Shown piece by piece: positions 54,380 through 63,752 of a DNA stretch of 64,000 bases; position 1 is the stretch's first letter, and each line of letters opens with the position of its first letter. This stretch comes from Sphingosinicella humi. Lineage in GTDB: Bacteria > Pseudomonadota > Alphaproteobacteria > Sphingomonadales > Sphingomonadaceae. The stretch spans positions 1,163,501 through 1,227,500 of the forward strand of contig NZ_QFFF01000001.1 in NCBI RefSeq assembly GCF_003129465.1. Reading direction: 5' to 3'. The notes beneath the pieces are model-generated. The model saw only the letters and a list, made by a program, of their open reading frames with translations. It was not told the origin of the DNA and searched no databases. The translations under genes were made by a program, and so were the position numbers.

Positions 54380-55855
54380 TCACTTCGGCGCGGCCGGCGC
54401 TTCCACGACGATCATGGTGGGATTGAGGTTCATCAACCGGGTCTCGGCGGCAGCGGGAAGGCTGTCGGACAGGCCCAGCCGCCGCAGGAGCGATCCGAGC
54501 GGCGTGGGCGGCGAGGGATAGAAAGCGATTGCAGGCGGGGCATCGGCGGACTGCTCGATGAGACGCAGCGATGCGGGCGCTCCGGCCGGGACGACATTAT
54601 CGACCCTGCTCCAGCCCAGCGGAAGCTCCGCGCGACGGATGAGTTCCTCGTCCGCAGCCACCATTTGGCCGGGATGGTCGAGCGCCGCCTCCACCAGCGC
54701 ATAGGCCGGCCATTGCGGATTGTTGTTCTGCGCACTCAGCAGCAGCAGATTGAGCCCGACCATCCCCGTCAAGACCAGCGCCGCCAGTGGCATCTTCAAC
54801 CGCGACAGCCAGAGCGCAGCGATGATCGCGGCGGCGACGGTCGTGATCGTGAAGTAGCGTGGGTTGAGGACGAGCTTGGCCGACAGAAGCGCAATGAGCA
54901 AAGCCGATGCCAGGCCGAGGGCGATGCAAAGGATCAGGGCATTTTTCCGGCGAGGTCCAAGTCCGCGGACCGCGCCCGTGGCCAGGGCAAGGGCCATCAC
55001 CCAGAAGAGCAGGCCGAACTCGTTGTTGACGAGCAGCACCAGCAGCGGATCGATGAGCGGGTGCAGCAGAAGGTTGCCTTCCAGATTGGCGGCGCGGCTC
55101 AGCGTATCGCTATGATTGAAGGCGAGCATGTAGCGGTGGAGCGGATCGCCGGTGAGGGCGAACTGGAACAGCATCTCCAGCGCCAGCACGACCGCGGCCC
55201 CGGCCGCCGCGACCATCAAGATACGGCGGGGAAGAGGACGGCCCAGCAGGAAGAGCGGGGCGAACCCGGCGAGAGCCAGCACCGCGGTTTCACGGCAGAG
55301 AACCGCCAGGCCGAAGCAAATGCCGGCCGCGGCCGCCGATCGCTCTTGGCCATCCTGCCCCACGACTCCCGCGAGCCACCACAGCCCCAGCATGAGGAAG
55401 GTCGCTTCCGGCAGGTCGCAATTGACGACCGAGGCGGCGACGGCGCTGAGCGGCAAGGTCGCGAGCAGCACCGCCGTCAGCCAACCGACTTTCCGCCCGC
55501 CTATCCGGGTCGCCAGGCCAGCGCCGGTCGCGACAAAGGCGATGAACCAGAAAAGCGAGGTGACCGTGAGCGCGGCCGGACCGACGCCCACAATCAGCAT
55601 CGCCGCGGCCAGCGAGAGTATCAGAGGGAAGCGGGTCGTCCAGTGGCTGTCGCCGGCGAACGGGGCGCTTCGCAGCCACTCGGCCGCGCCGCCATAGTAG
55701 CTCGCATCGTCCGAGGCGATATAGCCCGTCCAGCCGATCGCAGCCGCCGCGGCGCCAAGCGCCACGACCGATAGCAGCCCGGCCCAGCGCCAAGGGTCCG
55801 CCGCCGCAGCGGTGCGTGAATTTCCCGTCGGCGCTTGAGGGTGAACGGAAGCCAT
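54380..55855 (-). CDS. Polytopic membrane glycosyltransferase (ArnT/PMT_2-like)
   Basis: 491 residues with about eleven membrane helices. The first loop after helix 1 has SDDASYYGGAAEWL, the acidic DD pair expected in GT-C enzymes that use polyprenyl-phosphate sugars; an LPEATFLMLGL and a CRETAVLALAGF segment follow as in PMT_2 proteins. Substrate and acceptor are unknown. ATG 55855 has AGGGAG upstream. Confidence 0.82.
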   Translation of the reverse strand: MASVHPQAPTGNSRTAAAADPWRWAGLLSVVALGAAAAAIGWTGYIASDDASYYGGAAEWLRSAPFAGDSHWTTRFPLILSLAAAMLIVGVGPAALTVTSLFWFIAFVATGAGLATRIGGRKVGWLTAVLLATLPLSAVAASVVNCDLPEATFLMLGLWWLAGVVGQDGQERSAAAAGICFGLAVLCRETAVLALAGFAPLFLLGRPLPRRILMVAAAGAAVVLALEMLFQFALTGDPLHRYMLAFNHSDTLSRAANLEGNLLLHPLIDPLLVLLVNNEFGLLFWVMALALATGAVRGLGPRRKNALILCIALGLASALLIALLSAKLVLNPRYFTITTVAAAIIAALWLSRLKMPLAALVLTGMVGLNLLLLSAQNNNPQWPAYALVEAALDHPGQMVAADEELIRRAELPLGWSRVDNVVPAGAPASLRLIEQSADAPPAIAFYPSPPTPLGSLLRRLGLSDSLPAAAETRLMNLNPTMIVVEAPAAPK

Positions 55856-55915
55856 AGGCTCCCTTGCCACAAAGAGGCTTAACAGGCCGTTCGCTCCAGC
55901 GAGCGAGGAACCGGA

Positions 55916-56320
55916 TCAGAAGCGGACGCTGAGGCCCACCGCCGCGATGCGGTCGCTCCGCCCGCCGGTGTCGCTGAGCGGCCGAATCCGGTCGAGCGAC
56001 CGCTCCTTGTGGGAGGTGCGCGTGACTTCGATGAGGCCGACGCCGAGACTGACGTCGCGGGCGAGCGGTAGGCTGCCGACCAAAGCCTTTCGATAGACGG
56101 CGGATCCGTCCTGCTGGACGATGGGAGTCGTCGAAATACTGATGCCGGCGCTGCCGCTCCGAAGCGGGAGGTAGGAGGTCCTGCTCTCGCGAGACGGTAG
56201 ATAGGATGGGCCGACCATGGCCCGGTCATCGCCGCGAACGCCGGCCGGTCCTTGCGCCTTGGAAGGCGTCGTGAAGACGAGCGGCAGGAGAAGCGCCGCG
56301 GCCACGTGGCGCCTATTCAT
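55916..56320 (-). CDS. Small secreted protein with outer-membrane-type C-terminus
   Basis: 134 residues. Signal peptide (SKAQ), then sequence with alternating strands ending in VGLSVRF, the terminal Phe common for outer membrane beta-structures. It is too short for a full barrel of eight strands with loops unless compact. No family recognised. ATG 56320 has a weak ribosome binding site. Lies divergently from crtY with 192 bp between. Confidence 0.6.
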   Translation of the reverse strand: MNRRHVAAALLLPLVFTTPSKAQGPAGVRGDDRAMVGPSYLPSRESRTSYLPLRSGSAGISISTTPIVQQDGSAVYRKALVGSLPLARDVSLGVGLIEVTRTSHKERSLDRIRPLSDTGGRSDRIAAVGLSVRF

Positions 56321-56512
56321 GCTGCACTCACCAGATTCCCTGTTTCTCTTTGACAATACAGCGCTGGACCGAAGAAGAAGTTCCACGAACGACGTGAAGA
56401 CTGGCGGCTTCAATCGGGCTTTACTCGCGACAGTCCCAAAATGAGGCTCATCGGCGGCCGGACCCGCGCGGCCATGGCGCCTGACGACGCGCTCCTGTAG
56501 GAGTGGACCATT

Positions 56513-57616
56513 ATGGCTACGGGCAAGCGGGACGGTCTGCTGATCGCAGGTGGGGGCTTGGCGGGCGGCCTGGCAGCGCTGGCCATGGCGCGCGCACGTC
56601 CTGATGTGCCGATCCTGCTGGTCGAGGAAGGCGAGGCGTTCGGCGGCGAGCACAACCTGGCCTTCTTCGAGAGCGACATAGACGAGCCCGACCGCTGGCT
56701 GGCCGAGCCGCTGATCGGCAAACGCTGGCCGGGCTATTATCTCGCCTTCCCCGGCCGCACCCGCAAGGTGAAGGCCGACCTCGCCTGCATAGCACCCGAC
56801 GCCATCCACAAGGCGGTGCTGGAGATGCTGCGACCGGACCAGTATCGGCTCGGCGCTCGCATCGTCGCCGTGCGGGAGAATGGGCTGATCCTGCAGGGCG
56901 GCGAAAAGATCGCGGCCGACGGCGCGATCGACGCACGCGGCGCTGCCAATCTGTCGATGCTGGAACTGGGCTGGGCGAAGTCCCTTGCCCGCGAATATCG
57001 CCTGAAGCAGCCGCACGGCCTGGACCGTCCCCTGCTCGTCGATGCCACCGAGGGCGCCGCGGCCGCCCGCTTCATGCGCTGCTGGCCGATCGGCGAGGAT
57101 CGGATGCTGATCGAAGACGTCCAACTTTCGGAGCTCCCCGGCCTCGACGAGGAAGAAGCCGGCAAGCGGATCGACGCCTATCTCGGCCGCCGCGGCTGGG
57201 CCAAGGCGAAGCGGGAGCGGGAGACCGTGGCCACGCTTCCGCTGGCGATCGGCGGGGACTTTCCCTCATTCTGGCGAGTCGGCGGCGCCCGGGTGGCGAA
57301 GCTCGGCCTTCGCGGCGGCTTCTTCCACCCTGCGACCGGCCACTCGCTGCCGGATGCGCTCGCGACGGCGACCCTGCTCACCCAGCAGCAGGATTTTACC
57401 GGCGCCGCGCTCCACGATTTGTTCGAGAGCCTCGCCACTGCGCTCTGGCGCAAGCGCGACTTCTATCGCGGCATCAGCAAGACGATGTTCGAGACGGCTC
57501 CGGCCGATCGCCTCGGCTATTTCGAACGATTGAACAGCCTCGATCCAGGCGTGATGGCCCGCCTCCACGGCGGCCGTTCGACCCTGCTCGATCGCCGCCG
57601 TATCGCCCGACTCTGA
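56513..57616 (+). CDS. crtY: Lycopene beta-cyclase
   Basis: 367 residues. Flavoprotein that closes the beta-rings of lycopene in carotenoid (nostoxanthin/astaxanthin-type) synthesis. The FAD fold LLIAGGGLAGGLAALAMARARP, the FFESDIDEPDRWL region, the IDARGA motif and HPATGHSLPDALATA fit CrtY. ATG 56513 has GGAG ten bases upstream. Other crt genes are not in the window, so here it is apart from a crt cluster. It abuts the next gene's stop. Confidence 0.92.
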   Translation: MATGKRDGLLIAGGGLAGGLAALAMARARPDVPILLVEEGEAFGGEHNLAFFESDIDEPDRWLAEPLIGKRWPGYYLAFPGRTRKVKADLACIAPDAIHKAVLEMLRPDQYRLGARIVAVRENGLILQGGEKIAADGAIDARGAANLSMLELGWAKSLAREYRLKQPHGLDRPLLVDATEGAAAARFMRCWPIGEDRMLIEDVQLSELPGLDEEEAGKRIDAYLGRRGWAKAKRERETVATLPLAIGGDFPSFWRVGGARVAKLGLRGGFFHPATGHSLPDALATATLLTQQQDFTGAALHDLFESLATALWRKRDFYRGISKTMFETAPADRLGYFERLNSLDPGVMARLHGGRSTLLDRRRIARL

Positions 57617-58039
57617 TCAGGACCGCGCCGCCAACGCCTCCAGAGCATCGGCGATACGCCTTTGCTCGCGAAGGCCGCGCCACAGGAACAGACTCGCGAG
57701 CGCGGCCAGCCCGACCAGCGCGAGCAGCGCATAGGTGATCGCTTCCAGCCATCGCGCCGCTTCCGACGGGGCGGATGCCGCAGGAGCGCCGGGATCGGAG
57801 AGCACGCCCCTTGGTGCCGCTGGCTGCCGGGTCGGTTCCGGCTGAGGTGCGGCCGCTTCCGGCTCGGATTCCGGCAGCGGCGGGCGGTCGGCCGTCGGCG
57901 GCTGGGTCTCCAGCCCCATGCGCGTTTCGATGCTTTCGGACGGAATGGCCGCGATCGAGCCGATTATGGACAGCGTCACCAGGCCGGCGAGCGCCAGCAT
58001 GAGGATGCGGCCCAACCAGTCGAGAAAGCCACGGGTCAT
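57617..58039 (-). CDS. Two-transmembrane protein of unknown function
   Basis: 140 residues. An N-terminal membrane helix ([18 protein letters not shown]), a periplasmic Pro/Glu-rich segment (about 45-95) and a C-terminal helix ([20 protein letters not shown]) followed by a charged end. No motif identifies a function. Its stop abuts the crtY stop and it is divergent from sucC. Confidence 0.7.
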   Translation of the reverse strand: MTRGFLDWLGRILMLALAGLVTLSIIGSIAAIPSESIETRMGLETQPPTADRPPLPESEPEAAAPQPEPTRQPAAPRGVLSDPGAPAASAPSEAARWLEAITYALLALVGLAALASLFLWRGLREQRRIADALEALAARS

Positions 58040-58165
58040 ATGGTAGCAAACGCGCCGCCGATCGAGATGGATGCGAATAGCTCCATGGGGGACCGGCTTC
58101 CATTCGCGGCGCTGCTGTGCTTAAGACCGCGACAAATTCGCCCACTTCCAAGGATTCCTCGATCC

Positions 58166-59371
58166 ATGAATATCCACGAATATCAGGCCAAGGAGCTGCT
58201 CTCGAAATTCGGCGTGGCGGTTCCGGCCGGCATCCCCGCGATGAGCGTCGAGGAGGCGGTCGCCGCCGTCGGCAAGCTTCCCGGGCCGCTCTACGTCGTC
58301 AAGGCGCAGATCCATGCCGGCGGGCGCGGCAAGGGCAAGTTCAAGGAATTGGGGCCTGACGCCAAGGGCGGCGTCCGCCTCGCCCGCAGCGAAGAGGAAG
58401 TGCGCGCCGCCGCCCAGGACATGCTCGGCAACACGCTGGTGACGATCCAGACCGGTCCCGAGGGCAAGGAGGTCAACCGCCTCTACGTCACCGACGGCGT
58501 CGACATCGCCAGGGAATTCTACCTCGCTCTCCTCGTCGATCGCTCCACCGGCCGCATCGCGGTCGTCGCCTCGACCGAAGGGGGCATGGACATCGAAGAG
58601 GTCGCCCATTCGACCCCCGAGAAGATCCACACCATCACCATCGATCCGGCGACGGGCCTGATGCCGCATCACGGCCGCTCGGTGGCGGCGGCGCTAGAGC
58701 TGACCGGCGACCTCGCCAAGCAGGCGCAAAGGATGCTCGGCAAGCTCTACGACGCCTTCCTCGGCACCGATGCCAGCCAGATCGAGATCAATCCGCTCGC
58801 CGTCACCAAGGACGACAAGCTGCTGGTGCTCGACGCCAAAGTCGGCTTCGATTCCAACGCCATGTTCCGCCATCCGGACCTGGCCGAACTTCGCGACCTC
58901 AGCGAAGAGGACCCGATGGAGATCGAGGCCTCCAAGCACGACCTCGCCTACATCAAGCTCGACGGCAACATCGGCTGCATGGTGAACGGCGCCGGCCTCG
59001 CCATGGCGACGATGGACATCATCAAGCTGAACGGCGCCTTCCCGGCCAACTTCCTCGACGTCGGCGGCGGCGCTTCCAAGGAGAAGGTGACGGCCGCGTT
59101 CAAGATCATCCTCTCCGACCCGGCCGTGCAGGGCATCCTGGTCAACATCTTCGGCGGCATCATGCGCTGCGACATCATCGCCGAAGGCATTGTCGAGGCC
59201 GCCCGCGAAGTGCACCTTGCGGTGCCGCTGGTCGTCCGCCTCGAAGGCACCAATGTCGAGCAGGGCAAGGCCATCCTCGCCGAGAGCGGCCTGCCGATCG
59301 TCCCGGCCAACGATCTGGGCGATGCCGCCAAGAAGATCGTCGAGCAGGTCAAGGAATTGGAGGCGGCGTAA
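58166..59371 (+). CDS. sucC: Succinyl-CoA synthetase beta subunit
   Basis: 401 residues. ATP-grasp subunit of the TCA-cycle enzyme. [17 protein letters not shown] start, [16 protein letters not shown] grasp motif, [29 protein letters not shown] and the CoA/succinate-site [10 protein letters not shown]. It is followed by etfB, not by sucD; no sucD is seen in the window. In the sphingomonads I recall this arrangement. Confidence 0.96.
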   Translation: MNIHEYQAKELLSKFGVAVPAGIPAMSVEEAVAAVGKLPGPLYVVKAQIHAGGRGKGKFKELGPDAKGGVRLARSEEEVRAAAQDMLGNTLVTIQTGPEGKEVNRLYVTDGVDIAREFYLALLVDRSTGRIAVVASTEGGMDIEEVAHSTPEKIHTITIDPATGLMPHHGRSVAAALELTGDLAKQAQRMLGKLYDAFLGTDASQIEINPLAVTKDDKLLVLDAKVGFDSNAMFRHPDLAELRDLSEEDPMEIEASKHDLAYIKLDGNIGCMVNGAGLAMATMDIIKLNGAFPANFLDVGGGASKEKVTAAFKIILSDPAVQGILVNIFGGIMRCDIIAEGIVEAAREVHLAVPLVVRLEGTNVEQGKAILAESGLPIVPANDLGDAAKKIVEQVKELEAA

Positions 59372-59390
59372 GCCGTCGCAACGAAGCAGG

Positions 59391-59464
59391 GTCATCCCGG
59401 CGAAAGCCGCGACCCAAGAACGCCAAGGCCAAGTTCTTGGGTTCCGGCTTCCGCCGGAATGACG
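59391..59464. repeat. Palindromic element (family B) between sucC and etfB
   Basis: Left arm GTCATCCCGGCGAAAGCCGC (continuing GACCCAAGAAC, 59391-59421) and right arm 59433-59464 are reverse complements with a few mismatches around an 11-bp centre. It is a shorter copy of the element at 45693 and occupies most of the gap, so the sucC-etfB transcript would carry this hairpin. Confidence 0.9.
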
Positions 59465-59477
59465 AGGGAGAAGGCAT

Positions 59478-60227
59478 ATGAAGCTTCTGGTCCCCGTGAA
59501 GCGGGTCATCGATTTCAACGTGAAGCCGCGGGTGAAGGCCGACGGGTCGGGCGTCGATCTCGCCAACGTCAAGATGAGCATGAACCCGTTCGACGAGATC
59601 GCCGTCGAGGAAGCCATCCGCCTCAAGGAAAAGGACGTGGCGACCGAGATCGTCGCCGTGTCGATCGGCCCGGCCAAGGCGCAGGAGACGCTGCGCACCG
59701 CGCTCGCCATGGGTGCGGACAGGGCGATCCTCATCCAGACCGACGCCGAGGTCGAGCCGCTGGCCGTCGCCAAACTCCTGAAGAAGGTCGCCGACGAAGA
59801 GCAGCCCGGCCTGGTGGTCATGGGCAAGCAGGCGATCGACGACGATTCGAACCAGACCGGCCAGATGCTCGCCGCCCTGCTCGGCTGGGCGCAGGGCACC
59901 TTTGCCTCCAAGGTCGAGGTGGAGGGCGATCATGTGAGCGTCACCCGCGAGGTGGACGGCGGCCTCGAGACGGTGAAGCTGAAGCTTCCCGCCATCGTCA
60001 CCACCGACCTTCGCTTGAACGAGCCGCGCTACGCCTCGCTGCCCAACATCATGAAGGCCAAGTCGAAGCCGCTCGCCCAGAAGAGGCCCGAGGATTATGG
60101 CGTCGACATCGCGCCGCGCCTCGCGACGGTGAAGGTGACGGAGCCGGCCAAGCGCCAGGCGGGCGTCAAGGTCGGCTCGGTCGACGAACTCATCGCCAAG
60201 ATCAAGGAAACGGGAGTGATCGCATGA
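59478..60227 (+). CDS. etfB: Electron transfer flavoprotein beta subunit
   Basis: 249 residues. Carries electrons from acyl-CoA dehydrogenases to ETF-ubiquinone oxidoreductase. [18 protein letters not shown] start, [31 protein letters not shown]-like [15 protein letters not shown] and the signature [23 protein letters not shown]. Ribosome binding site GGGAGAAGG. The stop overlaps the etfA ATG. Confidence 0.95.
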   Translation: MKLLVPVKRVIDFNVKPRVKADGSGVDLANVKMSMNPFDEIAVEEAIRLKEKDVATEIVAVSIGPAKAQETLRTALAMGADRAILIQTDAEVEPLAVAKLLKKVADEEQPGLVVMGKQAIDDDSNQTGQMLAALLGWAQGTFASKVEVEGDHVSVTREVDGGLETVKLKLPAIVTTDLRLNEPRYASLPNIMKAKSKPLAQKRPEDYGVDIAPRLATVKVTEPAKRQAGVKVGSVDELIAKIKETGVIA

Positions 60228-61153
60228 AGACGCTCGTCTGGGTTGAACATGAAGGCGGGGAATTGAAGGACGCGACCTTGTCGGCCGTCACCGCCGCTTC
60301 CAAGCTCGGCGAAGTCCATTTGATCGTTGCCGGCGAGGGCGTCGGCTCCGTCGCCAACGAGGCCGCCAAGATCGCGGGCGTCGGCAAGGTCCATGTCGCC
60401 GACGATGCCGCTTACGCCCATGGCCTGGCGGAGAATGTCGCGCCGCTGGTCGCCGGGCTGATGGCCGATCACGACGCCTTCCTGGCGCCGTCGACCACCA
60501 CCGGCAAGAACATCGCCCCGCGCGTCGCCGCCCTGCTCGACGTGATGCAGATCTCGGACATCCTCTCGGTCGAGAGCGAAGACACCTTCACCCGGCCCAT
60601 CTACGCCGGCAACGCCATCGCGACGGTGAAGTCGTCCGACGCCAAGAAGGTGATCACCGTGCGCGGCACCGCCTTCGAGAAGGCCGCAAGAGAGGGCGGC
60701 TCGGCGGCGCTCGAGCCGGTGAGCGGCGCGGGTGACGTGGGCCTCTCCAGCTTCGTCGGCGCCGAGATCGCCGCCTCCGAGCGCCCCGAGCTGACCAGCG
60801 CCAAGATCATCGTCTCGGGCGGCCGCGCGCTGGGCAGCGGCGAGGCCTTCCATCAATATATCGAGCCGCTCGCCGACAAATTGGGCGCCGCCGTCGGCGC
60901 CAGCCGCGCCGCGGTCGATGCGGGCTATGTTCCCAACGACTATCAGGTCGGCCAGACCGGCAAGATCGTCGCCCCGGAGCTCTATGTCGCCATCGGCATT
61001 TCGGGCGCCATCCAGCACCTTGCCGGCATGAAGGATAGCAAGACCATCGTCGCCATCAACAAGGACGAGGACGCGCCCATCTTCCAGGTCGCCGACATCG
61101 GCCTCGTCGGCGACCTGTTCAAAGTCGTGCCGGAACTGACCGAGAAGCTGTGA
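60224..61153 (+). CDS. etfA: Electron transfer flavoprotein alpha subunit
   Basis: 309 residues. FAD-binding partner of EtfB. N-terminal [17 protein letters not shown], then [36 protein letters not shown] and [13 protein letters not shown], the classic FAD site. ATGA overlap with etfB gives coupled expression. It ends 4 bp before the convergent Old Yellow Enzyme gene. Confidence 0.96.
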   Translation: MKTLVWVEHEGGELKDATLSAVTAASKLGEVHLIVAGEGVGSVANEAAKIAGVGKVHVADDAAYAHGLAENVAPLVAGLMADHDAFLAPSTTTGKNIAPRVAALLDVMQISDILSVESEDTFTRPIYAGNAIATVKSSDAKKVITVRGTAFEKAAREGGSAALEPVSGAGDVGLSSFVGAEIAASERPELTSAKIIVSGGRALGSGEAFHQYIEPLADKLGAAVGASRAAVDAGYVPNDYQVGQTGKIVAPELYVAIGISGAIQHLAGMKDSKTIVAINKDEDAPIFQVADIGLVGDLFKVVPELTEKL

Positions 61154-61157
61154 CTCC

Positions 61158-62252
61158 TTATTCCGCCGCCAGCACCTGCTGGGCGGCGGGATAGTCGAGA
61201 TAGCCCTCGCTGCCTTGGGTGTACCAGGTAGCGGCGTCGTCCGGCGTGAGCGGTGCGGCGGCGCGGAGCCGTTCGACCAGGTCCGGATTGGAGATGAACG
61301 GGCGGCCGAAGCTTACGGCGTCGGCCTCGCCAGAGGCGACCGCGACCTGGGCGGAATCGAACCCATAGTCCTGGTTCAGCACCAGCGGGCCGCGGAACAC
61401 GGACCGGATTTGCGGCGAGACCTTGGGCTGGTCGCTTCGGCCGAACGTCCCGTCGGGCCCCTGCTCTCTCAGCTCGAGAAAGGCGATCCCGATCTGGTCG
61501 AGCGCCGCCGCGGCCGGAACGAATACGGAAGCGGGGTCCGGGTCGGAAACGCCCTGGCTCTCTCCGTTGGGCGACAGGCGCACAGCGACCCGCTCCGGCC
61601 CGGCGACGCTCGCCACCCGCTCCGTCACTTCCACCAAGAAGCGGGTCCGGTTTTCGGGCGCGCCGCCATATTCGTCGACGCGGAAATTGGCGCTGGCCCT
61701 TAGAAACTGGTCGATCAGATATCCGTTCGCGCCGTGGATCTGAACGCCGTCGAATCCGGCGGCGAGCGCGTTCACGGTCGCCACTTCATAATCGTCGAGG
61801 ATGCGGGCGATGTCATCGCGAGTGGCGGCGCGCGCCGCCTCGTACGGCTTCTTGCCTTCATAAGTATGGGCCAGGGCCGGCGCAGTGGTGGCCGACGAGG
61901 AGACCGGCGCCGCCCCGCCGAGAAAATCGGGATGGACGATCCGCCCCATATGCCAGAGCTGTGCGACGATCCGCCCGCCCGCGCGGTGCACCGCGTCGAT
62001 CACCGGCTTCCATCCCTCGACCTGCGCCTCATTCCACAAGCCGGGTGCGAAAGGCCAGCCCAGCCCTTCGCGGCTGATGCCAGTCGCCTCGCTGATGATC
62101 AGGCCGGCGCCGGCACGTTGCGCGTAATATTCGGCCATGATCGGCGTGGGCACAGCTTCGCGCGTGGCGCGGGCACGGGTGAGAGGCGCCATCACCACCC
62201 GGTTGGGCGCATCGATTGCGCCAAAGCGGATCGGATCGAACAGATTTGCCAT
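61158..62252 (-). CDS. Old Yellow Enzyme family alkene reductase
   Basis: 364 residues. FMN, NADPH-dependent reductase of activated alkenes or nitro compounds (NemA-like). Barrel motifs are [23 protein letters not shown], the His-Asn pair in [14 protein letters not shown], and [16 protein letters not shown] 62252 has GGGAG upstream. It is divergent from an ArsR-family regulator, with an inverted repeat in between, so repression by that regulator and release by an electrophile is likely. Confidence 0.93.
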   Translation of the reverse strand: MANLFDPIRFGAIDAPNRVVMAPLTRARATREAVPTPIMAEYYAQRAGAGLIISEATGISREGLGWPFAPGLWNEAQVEGWKPVIDAVHRAGGRIVAQLWHMGRIVHPDFLGGAAPVSSSATTAPALAHTYEGKKPYEAARAATRDDIARILDDYEVATVNALAAGFDGVQIHGANGYLIDQFLRASANFRVDEYGGAPENRTRFLVEVTERVASVAGPERVAVRLSPNGESQGVSDPDPASVFVPAAAALDQIGIAFLELREQGPDGTFGRSDQPKVSPQIRSVFRGPLVLNQDYGFDSAQVAVASGEADAVSFGRPFISNPDLVERLRAAAPLTPDDAATWYTQGSEGYLDYPAAQQVLAAE

Positions 62253-62313
62253 CAAACAGTCTCCCTGACCGCGGCGGCCATGCCGCGTCACCCGCAATTA
62301 GGGGGTAAGCGAG

Positions 62314-62336
62314 ATAGTTCAACATTTCGGAACTAT
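62314..62336. promoter_or_regulatory. Candidate operator between the Old Yellow Enzyme and ArsR genes
   Basis: ATAGTTC (62314-62320) and GAACTAT (62330-62336) are a perfect 7-bp inverted repeat with a 9-bp spacer, in an AT-rich stretch between the two divergent starts. Symmetry and position fit a dimeric ArsR-type repressor. Confidence 0.6.
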
Positions 62337-62368
62337 TAAATTGACCGCGCCAACTCTAAATATGACTT

Positions 62369-62683
62369 ATGGCTCTTTACCCGCATCCTCGGCTGGATGA
62401 CGTCTCGCTGGAGACAGCGCTGCATGCGCTTGCCGATTCGTGCCGCCTCGGCATCGTGAGGCGCCTCGACAGCCAGACCGGCGAGCTTTCCTGCCAATCG
62501 GCGGCCCAGGCCGGAGAGGTGCCCAAGAGCACCCTCAGCAACCATTTCAAAATCCTGCGCGGAGCCGGGTTGATCCGCACCCGCGCCGCCGGCCGTGAAT
62601 ATCTGAGCTCGCTCCGCCGCGAGGAGTTCGATGCCCGATTTCCCGGACTGCTCGATACCGTGCTCCGCCAGCCGCGGGACTGA
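62369..62683 (+). CDS. ArsR-family transcriptional regulator
   Basis: 104 residues. Winged helix: LADSCRLGIVRRLD, recognition region VPKSTLSNHFKILRGAGLIRTR and wing AAGREYLSSLR. Two Cys are Cys25 and Cys42 (ADSCR and LSCQS), which may sense electrophiles; the metal-binding ELCVCD motif is absent. Its divergent partner encodes an Old Yellow Enzyme. The translation start has no clear ribosome binding site; ATG 62369 is the first good choice. Confidence 0.88.
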   Translation: MALYPHPRLDDVSLETALHALADSCRLGIVRRLDSQTGELSCQSAAQAGEVPKSTLSNHFKILRGAGLIRTRAAGREYLSSLRREEFDARFPGLLDTVLRQPRD

Positions 62684-62685
62684 GT

Positions 62686-63690
62686 TCAGAAGCCGCCGAG
62701 GAAAGCAGCGACATTCACGCCAAGGTCATCTACCGCATAGCCGCCTTCCATGACGACCAGGGTCGGCCAGGCCGCCGAGGCAATGCTGCGGGCGAGGGCT
62801 GGATAATCCTCCGTCTCCAGGCGAAAATGGCTGATCGGATCGCCGCTGAACGTGTCGGCTCCGAAGGACAGGACCAGTAGGTCCGGCGAGAATTGACGGA
62901 TACGGTCCATCGCGGTGTCGAGCGCCGCCTGGAATTTCGGTCGAGCGGTGCCGCGCGCGAGCGGAATATTGAGGTTGGCGCCTTCTCCCGGCCCTTCGCC
63001 GGCTTCGTCGGCATGGCCCCAATAAAAGGGATAGTCGGTTTTGGGATCGGCGTGGATCGAGACGAACAGGACATCTTCCCGGTCGTAGAAGATGTCCTGC
63101 GTGCCGTTGCCATGATGATAGTCGATGTCGAGGATGGCGATGCGGCCGGCCCCGCCGTCGATCGCGGCCTGGGCGGCGATGGCGGCGTTATTGAGATAGC
63201 AATAGCCGCCGAGATAGTCCGCGCCGGCATGGTGGCCGGGTGGGCGGCAGAAGGCGAAGGCGGATCGCTCCCCGGCCAGCACGATGTCGAGGGCGGTCAG
63301 CGCGGTCTGCGCGGACCAATAGGCTCCGGTCCAGGTGCCTTCGGCGATCGGCGTGCCGGCGTCATAGCTATATTGGCCGAGGCGGGCATCGATCCGCTCG
63401 AGGTCGAGCGGACGGCGGCGAACGACGGGCCAGGTGTAGCCAGCCGCATCGCCGGTGCGTCCCGCCGCCTTCCAGTCGGCATGGGCACGTTTCAGAAAGT
63501 CGACATAGTCCTGGCGGTGGACGCGAAGGATCGGCGCTTCGCCATGGTCGTGGGCTGGCTCGGTCTCGCCGATCGCCGCGAGGATCGACTCCGCCCGGCC
63601 GGGATGTTCGGCGTGGGGCACGAACGCGCCATTGTGAAGCTCGAGGGCCGGCGCATGCTCCAGCTGGCGGGCATCCCATATCTTGCGCAT
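62686..63690 (-). CDS. Histone deacetylase/acetylpolyamine amidohydrolase family
   Basis: 334 residues. Zinc-dependent deacetylase fold. CRPPGHHAGADYLGGYCYLNN, DIDYHHGNGTQDIF with the zinc Asp/His, SIHADPKTDYPFYWGHADE and SFGADTFSGDPISHF. The length and the loop after SIHADP fit acetylpolyamine amidohydrolase-like enzymes. ATG 63690 has GGAG upstream. Substrate may be an acetylated polyamine; not proven. Confidence 0.9.
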   Translation of the reverse strand: MRKIWDARQLEHAPALELHNGAFVPHAEHPGRAESILAAIGETEPAHDHGEAPILRVHRQDYVDFLKRAHADWKAAGRTGDAAGYTWPVVRRRPLDLERIDARLGQYSYDAGTPIAEGTWTGAYWSAQTALTALDIVLAGERSAFAFCRPPGHHAGADYLGGYCYLNNAAIAAQAAIDGGAGRIAILDIDYHHGNGTQDIFYDREDVLFVSIHADPKTDYPFYWGHADEAGEGPGEGANLNIPLARGTARPKFQAALDTAMDRIRQFSPDLLVLSFGADTFSGDPISHFRLETEDYPALARSIASAAWPTLVVMEGGYAVDDLGVNVAAFLGGF

Positions 63691-63752
63691 CAGACTTTTA
63701 CTCCGCCACCCCAGCGACTCCGTTTGCATGCCAGCCTTCGCCGGTACGGCGG

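Noticed and set aside
53243-55774. 843-codon open frame on the plus strand opposite dinB and the membrane glycosyltransferase
   Set aside because: Low-complexity Arg/Gly/Ala-rich translation without motifs; both minus-strand genes beneath it are clear. Long antisense frames are expected in GC-rich DNA.
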